Part shown: positions 17,712 to 25,866 of the stretch, in pieces
Layout: each line of letters begins with the position of its first letter
Numbering within the stretch: position 1 is the stretch's first letter
Assembly: GCF_013178945.1 (NCBI RefSeq)
Contig: NZ_JABFDM010000006.1
Span: forward strand, 1-64,000
Length of the DNA stretch: 64,000 nt
Direction: 5' to 3'
Source: Bradyrhizobium aeschynomenes
Lineage (GTDB): Bacteria > Pseudomonadota > Alphaproteobacteria > Rhizobiales > Xanthobacteraceae
Notes under the pieces: generated by a model
Seen by the model: the letters and a program-made list of their open reading frames with translations, nothing else
Told to the model about the DNA's origin: nothing
Database searches by the model: none
Position numbers and translations under genes: made by a program

Positions 17712-18686
17712 ATGGCCAAGGCGGTGCGCGTGCACAAGGTGGGAGGGCCGGAGGCGCTCGTCTATGAGCCGGTCGAAATCGCCGCGCCCGGACCCGGCGA
17801 GGTCCGTATCCGCCAGCACGCGATCGGCCTGAACTTCATCGACGTGTACTATCGCACCGGCCTGTACAAGGCGCCGGGGCTGCCGTTCATCGCCGGCAAC
17901 GAGGCTGCCGGCGAGGTGATCGCGGTCGGGCCTGGCGTCACCCATTTTCATCCCGGCGACCGCGTGGCCTACTACGAGAATCTCGGTGGCTACGCTACCG
18001 AGCGCAACATCGGCTGGCAGCGCCTCGTCAAGCTGCCCGACCACATCACCTATGAGCAGGGCGCCGTGCTGATGCTCAAGGGGCTGACGGTGTGGTACCT
18101 GCTGCACAAGACGTTCAAGGTCGAGGCGCATCACCGCGTGTTGATTCACGCGGCCGCCGGCGGCATCGGCCTGCTGGCCTGCCAGTGGGCGCGGGCGCTC
18201 GGGGCGCATGTCATCGGCACCGTCGGCTCGAAGGCCAAGGCCGACCTCGCGCTCGCCAATGGCTGCGACCACGTCATCATCTACAGCGAAGAGGACTTCG
18301 TCGCGCGTGTGAAGCAGATCAGTCGCGGCGAGCTGTGCGACGTGGTTTATGACGGCGTCGGCAAGTCGACCTTCCCAGGCTCGCTGTCATGCCTGAAGCC
18401 GCGCGGCCTGTTCGTGAGCTTCGGCAACGCCTCGGGCCCGGTGCCGCCGTTCTCGATCGCCGAGTTGAACAGTCACGGCTCGCTGTTTGCGACCCGGCCG
18501 AAGCTCAACGACTATGTCGGCAAGCGCTCGGAACTGCTCGAAGGCGCCGACACGCTGTTCTCGGCCGTGATCAGCGGCAAGCTGCATGTTCCGATCAATC
18601 ACGCCTATGCGCTGAAGGATGCGGGCCGGGCGCACGCCGATCTCGAAAGCCGCGCCACCACCGGAGCCTCGATCCTCAAGCCGTGA
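17712..18686 (+). CDS. NADPH:quinone oxidoreductase, zinc-free MDR family
   Basis: 324-residue medium-chain dehydrogenase/reductase without zinc-ligand cysteines. The dinucleotide-binding motif is VLIHAAAGGIGLLACQWARALGAHVIGTVGS (about residues 142-172). The N-terminal IGLNFIDVYYRTGLY and the ENLGGYATER segment are typical of QorA-type quinone reductases. It likely reduces quinones or quinone-like electrophiles in the cytoplasm. The ATG at 17712 follows GGGAGGGG; the long frame extension upstream is not conserved-looking. A perfect inverted repeat sits just upstream. Confidence 0.88.
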   Translation: MAKAVRVHKVGGPEALVYEPVEIAAPGPGEVRIRQHAIGLNFIDVYYRTGLYKAPGLPFIAGNEAAGEVIAVGPGVTHFHPGDRVAYYENLGGYATERNIGWQRLVKLPDHITYEQGAVLMLKGLTVWYLLHKTFKVEAHHRVLIHAAAGGIGLLACQWARALGAHVIGTVGSKAKADLALANGCDHVIIYSEEDFVARVKQISRGELCDVVYDGVGKSTFPGSLSCLKPRGLFVSFGNASGPVPPFSIAELNSHGSLFATRPKLNDYVGKRSELLEGADTLFSAVISGKLHVPINHAYALKDAGRAHADLESRATTGASILKP

Positions 18687-18693
18687 CGGTTCG

Positions 18694-19446
18694 CTAGCTT
18701 TGATCGTCGGCTTTTGCCGCGCGATCGGCGGCGCGACTCCACAGCATCGCGTTGCTCTGGCCCGTCTTGGCTTGCTCGATCCTGGCAGGCGCCAGACTGT
18801 CCTGCCCCTCGAGCCAGGCACGCTCGCGCTGCGGATCATCCAGCGCCAGCGCGAGCCCCTGGTTCAACTCGTACAGGTCGGCGGCGAGACCGGACTCCGC
18901 GAGCGCCGACATCAGCGCGTCCTGGATCAGTCCCCGCAGTGCGACATGAGGCCCAGAGATCGGGACCTCGACATCGCGTCCAGCCACCGCCTGGGTGCAG
19001 GCGCGCCGATCGAAGGATGCGTGCCCGCGGCAGGCAAGGGGACGGGCAGGATGGATGATGCAGGCGCCGCGCACCACGAAGGGGCAGGGCTGGCGCAGCT
19101 TCATCCGCTCGGTCTCGCCCATGCCACGCGTCGCCCGGTTGGCGAGCTTGACCCGGCGCGACAGCAGGCCGAGCGCCGTCGACGGCATCCGCTGGTCGAT
19201 CTGGCGGATGTAGCGGGCGAGCAGAAATATCTCGGGTGCAGTTGCCGTGACACGGAGCGCGCAGCACGAGGGACAGCCCTTCTCGCAGGCGAGCGCCGGC
19301 AGATGCGCCGACTGGGCGCCGATATTGGCCTCGAACAAATCGAAGGCCTGATCGGTGAGGCTCTCGACGGTCGCGCTTGAGCCGGGCCAGTCGGCGAGCA
19401 GGGCGCGGAAACTCTGTTGCAACTCTCTGAACACCGATTGCGCCAC
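18694..19446 (-). CDS. YkgJ-family cysteine cluster protein
   Basis: 250-residue protein with a CxxxCxxCC cluster (CEKGCPSCCALRV, about residues 54-66) and later Cys residues in QPCPFVVRGACIIHPARPLACRGH, the pattern of the zinc- or iron-binding CxxCxxCC family (UPF0153/YkgJ). Biochemical function unknown; metal binding is inferred from the cysteines. Convergent with the quinone oxidoreductase gene, 7 bases apart. Confidence 0.8.
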   Translation of the reverse strand: MAQSVFRELQQSFRALLADWPGSSATVESLTDQAFDLFEANIGAQSAHLPALACEKGCPSCCALRVTATAPEIFLLARYIRQIDQRMPSTALGLLSRRVKLANRATRGMGETERMKLRQPCPFVVRGACIIHPARPLACRGHASFDRRACTQAVAGRDVEVPISGPHVALRGLIQDALMSALAESGLAADLYELNQGLALALDDPQRERAWLEGQDSLAPARIEQAKTGQSNAMLWSRAADRAAKADDQS

Positions 19447-19565
19447 TGCCGTTCTCCTGCGCAGCCCGTGACATCACGATCGACCGCGGCGGACCCGGCC
19501 CACCGCGGTCGACGGGGATGAGGCAGAGAGGACGCTCACGGCCTCATCCAAACGGAGGCGAGATG

Positions 19566-19847
19566 TCAGGCTGCGACATCCTTCAGGATCGCGTCGAAGC
19601 AGGGGCGCGGGATGCGGAAGAAGCCACGGCCGCCCGCGAAGGTCTGGTAGTGCGGACGAGCCATATCGAGCAGCCGCTCGTACCATTGGTCGGCGGTCAG
19701 GCCGGCCGGCTTCTCGCCAATGGAGTTGATGGCCGAGTTCGGGAAGAAGCGGACATGGATCAACACCTCTTCCGTCGCGGCCGCGGCGGCGATGTGGCTC
19801 CTGGTGTCTTCCACGGGCAGCACCCGAGCCAGATTGTCTTTCGCCAT
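19566..19847 (-). CDS. Hypothetical protein, 93 aa
   Basis: Small soluble protein with VLIHVRFFPNSAINSIGEKP and WYERLLDMARPHYQTFAGGRGFFRIPRPCFDAIL. No domain recognised. Codon use and the AGGAG-like region before the ATG suit a real gene. Divergent from the luciferase-like monooxygenase, sharing a 220-base control region with an inverted repeat and a TTGA-N6-TCAA box. Confidence 0.65.
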   Translation of the reverse strand: MAKDNLARVLPVEDTRSHIAAAAATEEVLIHVRFFPNSAINSIGEKPAGLTADQWYERLLDMARPHYQTFAGGRGFFRIPRPCFDAILKDVAA

Positions 19848-19950
19848 TCGTGCGTCTCCTTGTGTCGTGCCGACCTCGTTGTCGGCGGAATGAACATCAG
19901 CTTGGTTCCGGCAAGCCTTGCCCCCTCCGAGCTGATCACATCCCGTGCAA

Positions 19951-19974
19951 CGCTATATCCATACAAATATAGCG
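19951..19974. promoter_or_regulatory. Operator-like inverted repeat between divergent genes
   Basis: Perfect 8-base arms CGCTATAT and ATATAGCG with an 8-base spacer, AT-rich in a GC-rich genome. It overlaps sequence that could serve as a -10 element on either strand. Probably the binding site of a dimeric regulator controlling the divergent pair. Confidence 0.45.
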
Positions 19975-20036
19975 TATGTCATCGGATCGCAGGCGTCTGG
20001 CCCCGACAGCATCGTTGCTCACGGGACGCGTTGTCT

Positions 20037-20050
20037 TTGATCCAGGTCAA
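20037..20050. promoter_or_regulatory. FixK/FNR-type box (TTGATCCAGGTCAA)
   Basis: Matches the TTGA-N6-TCAA consensus bound by FNR/FixK-type regulators of low-oxygen metabolism. Its centre is 28.5 bases before the ATG I chose for the luciferase-like gene, which is close for a class II activator site unless a later start is used. It may instead serve the divergent gene. Confidence 0.45.
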
Positions 20051-20071
20051 TCGACTGGAAAGGGCGGGGCA

Positions 20072-21079
20072 ATGCCGATAGATTTCGACATCATGACCAC
20101 CCATCTCCGCATCGGCATCTTCTGCCCCTACGACAATCACGGTGACAGCCATCACGCGGCTATTCAGGCTGAAACCGACCTGGTGCTCAAAGCCGAGGCA
20201 CTCGGGTTCGACGAGGCCTGGATCTCCGAACATCATTTCGATGCCGGCAGTTCGAGTCCCTCGATCTTCGCGCTGCTCGGCTTTCTCGCGGCCCGCACGA
20301 CGCGCATTCGTCTCGGCACTGCAGCCGTGCTGCTGCCGTTTCGCCCTCCGATCGAAGTCGCCGAGGACATTGCCACCATCGACATTCTCAGCGGCGGCCG
20401 GCTCGATTTCGGCATCGCACGAGGCGGACCGTTCCCGGAGCAGAACCGGAATTTCGCTGTCTCGTCCGATGAAGCGCGGCCGCGGATGCTGGAGGCGCTG
20501 CATCTGATCCAGCGTCTCCTGACGGAGGATGAGGTGTCGCATCGGGGCAGTTACTACCACGTCGATCGCCTGTGGCTGACGCCACGGCCGCTGCAGCGGC
20601 CGATCCCGACCTGGATTGCATCGGCCAGCGAAGCCGCGCTCGACGACGCAGCCACGCATGGCCACGGACTGATGGCCGGCCTGACCTCGACGCTCGACGA
20701 CATCAAGCGGATGCTGCGGAGCTATCGGGAGCGCAACACGGGGGCAGACGCGCGGCTCGTGGTATCGCGGTTCTATTGCAGCGCGCCGACCCGGGAGGCC
20801 GCGATCGCCGAGGCGGCGCCGTTCCTGCAGCAGTTCTTCGATCGTAGGCGGCAGGTGTCCGCGGGGCCTCGTGCATGGGTGTCGCCGACCAGCATCGAGG
20901 GCTTCCTCGCACGGTCCCTGATCGGCAGCCATGACGAGGTCCGGTCCAAGCTGGCAGAGCTCGCGAACGCCGGGCCGCGCAGCGTGCTGCTGCTCCCGAC
21001 CAGCATCGACGCCGGCCGGCGCTGTGACCTGCTTGCAACGTTCCGGACGCACATCTTGGCCGGCCGGCCCGGCGCATAG
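20072..21079 (+). CDS. LLM-class (luciferase-like) flavin-dependent monooxygenase
   Basis: 335-residue TIM-barrel flavoprotein of the bacterial luciferase-like family. Conserved landmarks are LRIGIFCPYDNHG, DEAWISEHHF, LGTAAVLLPFRPPIEVAEDIATIDILSGGRLDFGIARG and IPTWIASASEAA. It likely uses reduced flavin and oxygen to oxidise an organic substrate, which is unknown. The frame is open from 19976, but GGAAAGGGCGGGG before the ATG at 20072 supports this start, and the FixK-type box then lies outside the coding region. An ATG at 20093 is also possible. Confidence 0.82.
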   Translation: MPIDFDIMTTHLRIGIFCPYDNHGDSHHAAIQAETDLVLKAEALGFDEAWISEHHFDAGSSSPSIFALLGFLAARTTRIRLGTAAVLLPFRPPIEVAEDIATIDILSGGRLDFGIARGGPFPEQNRNFAVSSDEARPRMLEALHLIQRLLTEDEVSHRGSYYHVDRLWLTPRPLQRPIPTWIASASEAALDDAATHGHGLMAGLTSTLDDIKRMLRSYRERNTGADARLVVSRFYCSAPTREAAIAEAAPFLQQFFDRRRQVSAGPRAWVSPTSIEGFLARSLIGSHDEVRSKLAELANAGPRSVLLLPTSIDAGRRCDLLATFRTHILAGRPGA

Positions 21080-21111
21080 ACATCGCGCCGGCCCTGGCAC
21101 GACCTCAGCCG

Positions 21112-22308
21112 CTACGCAACGCAGCGCGCGGCGCCAACCTTGGTAAGGAGGCCATCCAGCACGTCGATCATCGCTGCGATCTCGTCCCGGGTCACGTTGA
21201 GTGCCGGCATGAAGCGCAGCGTGTCGGGCCGAGGCGCATTCAAGAGCAGGCCTAGCTCGAAGGCGTGCGCCACCAGCGCTGGTGCGATCGGTCTGACGAC
21301 ATCGAGTGCGAGCAGGAGCCCGCGTCCGCGCACATCGCCGAGCCCGTGCCGCGCCGAGATGCGTTGCAGCTCGCTCTCGAGATAGATCCCGTTGTCCACG
21401 ACGGCTTTGAGAAACTCCGGCTTCTCGACGAGATCGAGCACCGCAAGCCCGGCCGCACACATCAGCGGATTGCCGTTGAACGTGCCGCCCTGATCGCCAT
21501 GTTCGAAGCACGCAGCCTCGTCCGTTGCCAGCAGGGCCGCGAGCGGCACACCGCCGCCGATGCCCTTGCCGAGCGTCATGATATCGGGGAGGACGTCGGC
21601 ATGCTCATAGCCGAACAGCTTTCCAGTCCGTCCCATGCCGGTCTGGATCTCGTCGACGATCAGCAGCAGTCCGTGCCTGGTCGTCAGCGCCTGCAATTGC
21701 TGCAGGAACTTGTCCGTCGCGGGCCATACGCCAGCCTCGCCCTGGATCGGCTCCAGCATGATCGCAACCGTGTTGCCCGAGATCAGCGCCTCGACCGAGG
21801 CGATGTCGTTCAGCCGCGCCTTGGGAAAGCCCTGCACCTTGGGCTCGAACAAGGGCTCGAACGCTTTCTTGCCGGAAGCCGACATCGTCGCCAGCGTGCG
21901 GCCGTGGAAGCCGCCTTCGAAGGTGATGATCTCGTAGGCGCCGTTCTTGCGCAGTGTGCCGTATTTGCGCGCCAGTTTGATGGCGCCTTCATTGGCTTCG
22001 GCTCCGGAGTTGGTGAAGAACACCTGGTCGAAGCAGGAGCGATCGACCAGCGCCTTGGCGAGCTTCAGGCTGGTGTCGTTGAAATAGGCCGGGCTCGGCG
22101 TGATCAGCCGCGTAGCCTGGTCGGCGAGCGCTTGGGCCAGTTCGGGCGGCGCATGGCCGAGCGAGTTCACGGCCCAGCCCTGGATGAAATCCAGATAGCG
22201 CTTGCCGCTGTCGTCCCACAGCCAGGAGCCCTTGCCCTGGACGAAGACCGTGCGCGGACGCGCCGTGATGTCCATCAGAGCCTCATAAGGATGGGGGGCG
22301 GTCAGCAT
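21112..22308 (-). CDS. Acetylornithine aminotransferase-type class III aminotransferase
   Basis: 398-residue PLP enzyme. Features include the FTNSGAEANEGAIKLARKY phosphate-binding loop, LLIVDEIQTGMGRTGKLFGYE, the PLP-lysine motif TLGKGIGGGVPLAA near residue 250 and the GTFNGNPLMCAAG substrate loop. It fits the ArgD/acetylornithine transaminase group, converting N-acetylornithine and 2-oxoglutarate in arginine metabolism; a catabolic ornithine role is possible because argF is not adjacent. The ATG at 22308 follows AGGAGATTGAAC. The frame stays open upstream through a strong hairpin. Confidence 0.85.
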   Translation of the reverse strand: MLTAPHPYEALMDITARPRTVFVQGKGSWLWDDSGKRYLDFIQGWAVNSLGHAPPELAQALADQATRLITPSPAYFNDTSLKLAKALVDRSCFDQVFFTNSGAEANEGAIKLARKYGTLRKNGAYEIITFEGGFHGRTLATMSASGKKAFEPLFEPKVQGFPKARLNDIASVEALISGNTVAIMLEPIQGEAGVWPATDKFLQQLQALTTRHGLLLIVDEIQTGMGRTGKLFGYEHADVLPDIMTLGKGIGGGVPLAALLATDEAACFEHGDQGGTFNGNPLMCAAGLAVLDLVEKPEFLKAVVDNGIYLESELQRISARHGLGDVRGRGLLLALDVVRPIAPALVAHAFELGLLLNAPRPDTLRFMPALNVTRDEIAAMIDVLDGLLTKVGAARCVA

Positions 22309-22352
22309 GTTCAATCTCCTATGCTCAGGGGGGAAACCACGGGCCGAAAAGC

Positions 22353-22386
22353 GAGAAGGCCGCTCCTTTGCGGGAGCGGCCTTCTC
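22353..22386 (-). promoter_or_regulatory. Hairpin in the leader of the aminotransferase gene
   Basis: Arms GAGAAGGCCGCTCC and GGAGCGGCCTTCTC pair fully around a short loop, 45 bases before the start codon on the minus strand. The following bases are GCTTTTCGG, a weak T-run, so it may act as an attenuator, a processed leader, or the end of an upstream short transcript. Confidence 0.55.
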
Positions 22387-22701
22387 GAAAACCTGAAGCT
22401 GATGAGTTGGTCGATCAGCAACGTCTTCGGACATGGCGCGCCCCGGCATCGTCACGGCGGTGACGACGGCAAACGACGGCGCGGCGGTTGGTCCGGTTGA
22501 AGATCATGCGCGGGCCATACAGGCAAATTGCGAGAAGTGTCAAGGGCTCCGGCGAACTCCGGGGATCGCACTGGCGCAGCAAAACGGGGGGCGACCGCAG
22601 GTCCTGTTCGCGCGGAACTGTTTAGTTCAATTTTTACCAAACATTTAGCGGCAGGATTTACCGTGTTGCCCAGCTCGCAACTCAAGCGCTCAGGACGAGC
22701 G

Positions 22702-23823
22702 ATGTCGAACCCCCACAACACCATCGTCGAAGACGTGCAGGCGGCGATTGCCACCGGCTCGGCGGAACGCTGCTCCAGCGTGGCGGAGCGCGTTGCCTCG
22801 CTGTTCATTGCCTCGGCAGGCAATCTGGATATCGAGCAGCACGCCCTGTTCGCCGACGTCTTCGAGCGCCTCGTCAACACGATCGAGCTGCGTGCGCTGG
22901 CCGATGTCGGCGCCCGGATCGCGCTCGCCGAGCTCAGCGCCCAGCTCGCTCCCGTCCCTCAGACCCCCATCGCTGTGATCCGGCGGCTCGCGCATCACGA
23001 CGACATCGCCGTGGCCGGGCCGGTGCTCTCGGAGTCGCCACGGCTGAACGCCGAGGATCTGATCGAGATCGCCAATACCCGCAGCGAGAAGCACCTGATT
23101 GCCATCGCGGGGCGCTGGTGGCTGCAGGAGATCGTCACCGACGCGCTTCTGATCCGACGTTTTCCCAGCGTCAGCCGGAAGCTGATGAAGAATCCCGGTG
23201 CACGGATTTCGGCGGCCGGCTTCTCGATCATCCTGGCGCAGGCGATCGCCGACCCGGAACTGGCCATTGCCACGGGCATTCGCGCCGATCTGCCGTCCGC
23301 GTTGCGCAGGACGTTGCTGCAGAATGCAACCGAAGCGGTGAAGGCCAGGCTGCTCGCGTCGGCGCCGCCGCATCTCTACGAGGAAATCCGCAGCGCGATC
23401 GCAGCCGCGACGGCGGACGCCGAGCAGGGCATGTCGCGTTGTCGCGACTTCGGTGGCGCCAAGCTGACGGTCGGGCAGTTGAAGCAGGCCGGCAAGCTGA
23501 ACGAGGCCGCGCTGCTCGATTTCGCGCGTCAGCGCCGCTATACCGAAACCATCGCGGCCATCGCGGAGCTGGCAAAATGCAGCATCGAGCTGGTGCGGCC
23601 GCTGATGCAGAGCCTGCGCAGCGACGGCATTCTCGTGCCGTGCAAGGCCGCGGGTCTGAGCTGGACCACGGTTGCAGCGATCCTCGACAGCCGGTTCGTG
23701 TCAGGCGCGACCAAGCCCGATGAGCTCACCAAGCTGAAGAACAGGTATCTCGAGCTGACGCTGGATGAGGCGCAGCGCCTGCTCAAGCTCTGGAACGTGA
23801 GGGCTGGCGCGTCAGCGAACTGA
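22702..23823 (+). CDS. DUF2336 domain protein
   Basis: 373-residue all-helical protein of the alphaproteobacterial DUF2336 family, which looks like HEAT-type repeats. The conserved N-terminal half includes FADVFERLVNTIELRALADVGARIALAE and LAHHDDIAVAGPVLSESPRL. Function unknown; related proteins are found near motility and c-di-GMP genes in other species, from memory. The ATG follows AGGACGAGCG. The 393 bases before it also contain the aminotransferase leader hairpin and an AT-rich stretch (22618-22670) with two TTTACC copies that could be promoter sequence. Confidence 0.8.
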   Translation: MSNPHNTIVEDVQAAIATGSAERCSSVAERVASLFIASAGNLDIEQHALFADVFERLVNTIELRALADVGARIALAELSAQLAPVPQTPIAVIRRLAHHDDIAVAGPVLSESPRLNAEDLIEIANTRSEKHLIAIAGRWWLQEIVTDALLIRRFPSVSRKLMKNPGARISAAGFSIILAQAIADPELAIATGIRADLPSALRRTLLQNATEAVKARLLASAPPHLYEEIRSAIAAATADAEQGMSRCRDFGGAKLTVGQLKQAGKLNEAALLDFARQRRYTETIAAIAELAKCSIELVRPLMQSLRSDGILVPCKAAGLSWTTVAAILDSRFVSGATKPDELTKLKNRYLELTLDEAQRLLKLWNVRAGASAN

Positions 23824-23836
23824 GCCGACGTCCGGC

Positions 23837-25162
23837 TCAGAACCCCGAGACGATGCCGTGCAGGTCGTATTCGTCGGCGCGCTCGATCTTGGCCGTGACG
23901 ATCTCGCCGACCCGCAGCGGACGGCGGCTGGAAAGGTAGACGGCGCCATCGATCTCCGGCGCATCCGCCTTGGAACGGCCCTTGGCAACCGTCGGGCCGA
24001 CCTCGTCGATGATGATCTGCTGACGGGTTCCCACCTTTCGCTTCAACCGGCGAGCCGAAATCTTCTGCTGGCGCGCCATCAGCGCGTTCCAGCGCTCCTG
24101 CTTGACCTCGTCCGGCACCTGGTCGGGCAGGGCGTTGGAGGTCGCGCCGGCCACCGGCTCGTATTTGAAGCAGCCGAGCCGGTCGATCTCGGCCTCGTCC
24201 AGCCAGTCCAGCAGATAAGCGAAGTCTTCGTCGGTTTCTCCGGGGAAACCGACGATGAAGGTCGAGCGCAGCGCCAGGTCGGGGCAGGCCGCCCGCCATC
24301 GCTTGATCCGGTCCAGCGTCCTGTCCTGCGCGGCCGGCCGTCGCATCGCCTTGAGCACGTTCGGGCTGGCATGCTGGAACGGGATGTCGAGGTAGGGCAG
24401 CACCTTGCCTTCGGACATGAGGCCGATGACATCGTCGACATGGGGGTAGGGGTAGACGTAATGCAGCCGGACCCAGGCGCCGAGATCGCCGAGCTCCCGG
24501 GCGAGGTCGAGGAAGCGGGCCCTGACGCTGCGGTCCTTCCAAGAGCTCTCGGCGTATTTCAGGTCGAGCCCGTAGGCGGACGTATCCTGGGAGATGACCA
24601 GGAGTTCCTTGACGCCGGCCGCGACCAGCCGCTCGGCCTCGCGCAGCACGTCGGCCGCCGGCCGCGACACCAGATCGCCGCGGAGCTTCGGAATGATGCA
24701 AAAGCTGCACCTGTTATTGCAGCCCTCGGAGATCTTCAGATAGGCGTAGTGTCGGGGCGTCAGCTTGATGCCCTGGGGAGGGACGAGATCCAGATGCGGG
24801 TTGTGCACCGGCGGCGACGCCCGATGGACGGCGTCCAGCACGCTTTCATATTGCTGGGGCCCCGTAATCGACAGCACGCCGGGATAGGCCTGCTCGATCT
24901 GCTCGGGCTCGGCGCCCATGCAGCCGGTCACGATCACCTTGCCGTTCTCGGCCATCGCCGAGCCGATCGCCGACAGCGATTCCTGCTTGGCGCTGTCGAG
25001 GAAGCCGCAGGTATTGACGATGACGAGGTCGGCGCCGTCATGCTGGCGGGCGAGCTCATAGCCCTCGGCGCGCAGCCGCGTGATGATGCGCTCGGAATCG
25101 ACCAGCGCCTTCGGACATCCGAGCGAAACAAAGCTGATCTTGGGCGCGGAACCCTGCTGCAT
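23837..25162 (-). CDS. rimO: Ribosomal protein S12 methylthiotransferase RimO
   Basis: Radical-SAM enzyme adding a methylthio group to an aspartate of ribosomal protein S12. The 441-residue product has the N-terminal UPF0004 domain with cluster cysteines C16, C52 and C81, the radical-SAM CxxxCxxC as C148, C152 and C155 (CNNRCSFC), and a C-terminal TRAM domain. YPYPHVDDVI and the GQQ-like loop are typical of RimO over MiaB. Full length. Convergent with the DUF2336 gene and divergent from nasT. Confidence 0.95.
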   Translation of the reverse strand: MQQGSAPKISFVSLGCPKALVDSERIITRLRAEGYELARQHDGADLVIVNTCGFLDSAKQESLSAIGSAMAENGKVIVTGCMGAEPEQIEQAYPGVLSITGPQQYESVLDAVHRASPPVHNPHLDLVPPQGIKLTPRHYAYLKISEGCNNRCSFCIIPKLRGDLVSRPAADVLREAERLVAAGVKELLVISQDTSAYGLDLKYAESSWKDRSVRARFLDLARELGDLGAWVRLHYVYPYPHVDDVIGLMSEGKVLPYLDIPFQHASPNVLKAMRRPAAQDRTLDRIKRWRAACPDLALRSTFIVGFPGETDEDFAYLLDWLDEAEIDRLGCFKYEPVAGATSNALPDQVPDEVKQERWNALMARQQKISARRLKRKVGTRQQIIIDEVGPTVAKGRSKADAPEIDGAVYLSSRRPLRVGEIVTAKIERADEYDLHGIVSGF

Positions 25163-25275
25163 CTTGGAACTGCCTGATGGGATAAGCGTCAGCTAGTCCG
25201 AATTACTCAGAAAGACAAGGCTTTAAGGCGGTCGCGTCCATGCTATGGATGACCGCCCGGACACCCTGGTGATCG

Positions 25276-25866
25276 ATGAGCGCCGAGCAATCGCCCAAAA
25301 TCGTGATCGTCGACGAAAGCCCGATCCGCGCGGCCATCCTGGAGGAAGGCCTGCGGGAAGCGGGTTTTACCGGCGTGGTGCATGTCAGCGAGATGCAGGG
25401 CCTGCTGGCGCGAATCTATGCCCTGGACCCCGACGTCATCGTCATCGACCTGGAGAACCCGAGTCGCGACGTGCTCGAGCAGATGTTCCAGGTCAGCCGC
25501 GCCGTTCGCCGGCCGATTGCCATGTTCGTCGACCAGAGCGATGCGGCCTCGATCCAGGCTTCGGTCGAAGCCGGCGTGTCGGCCTATATCGTCGACGGTC
25601 TGAAGAAAGAGCGGATCAAGCCGATCCTCGACCTCTGCATCTCCCGCTTCAATGCGTTCTCCAAGCTGCAGGACGAGCTCGAGCGCACCAAATCGGCGCT
25701 GGAGGATCGCAAGGTGATCGACCGCGCCAAGGGAATTCTGATGAAGATGAAGGGCTTCACCGAAGAAGAAGCCTACGTGCTGTTGCGATCCACGGCGATG
25801 CGCGAAAAGAAGAAGATCGGCGAGATCGCTCAGTCGATCCTGACCGCCTCGGAGATGCTGAAATGA
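25276..25866 (+). CDS. nasT: Nitrate-responsive antiterminator NasT (ANTAR)
   Basis: 196 residues: a receiver-like N-terminal domain (IVIVDESPIRAAILEEGL, VIVIDLENPS) and a C-terminal ANTAR RNA-binding domain (about 130-195; VIDRAKGILMKMKGFTEEEAYVLLRSTAMREKKKIGEIAQSIL). Without nitrate, NasS holds NasT inactive; with nitrate NasT is released and binds the leader RNA of assimilation genes to prevent termination. It overlaps nasS (ATGA) and lies upstream of a structured leader before the nitrite reductase gene. Confidence 0.93.
   Translation: MSAEQSPKIVIVDESPIRAAILEEGLREAGFTGVVHVSEMQGLLARIYALDPDVIVIDLENPSRDVLEQMFQVSRAVRRPIAMFVDQSDAASIQASVEAGVSAYIVDGLKKERIKPILDLCISRFNAFSKLQDELERTKSALEDRKVIDRAKGILMKMKGFTEEEAYVLLRSTAMREKKKIGEIAQSILTASEMLK

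Noticed and set aside
22353..22386. Plain rho-independent terminator
   Set aside because: The T-run after the stem is weak on both strands and the stem lies in the leader of a gene, not after one.
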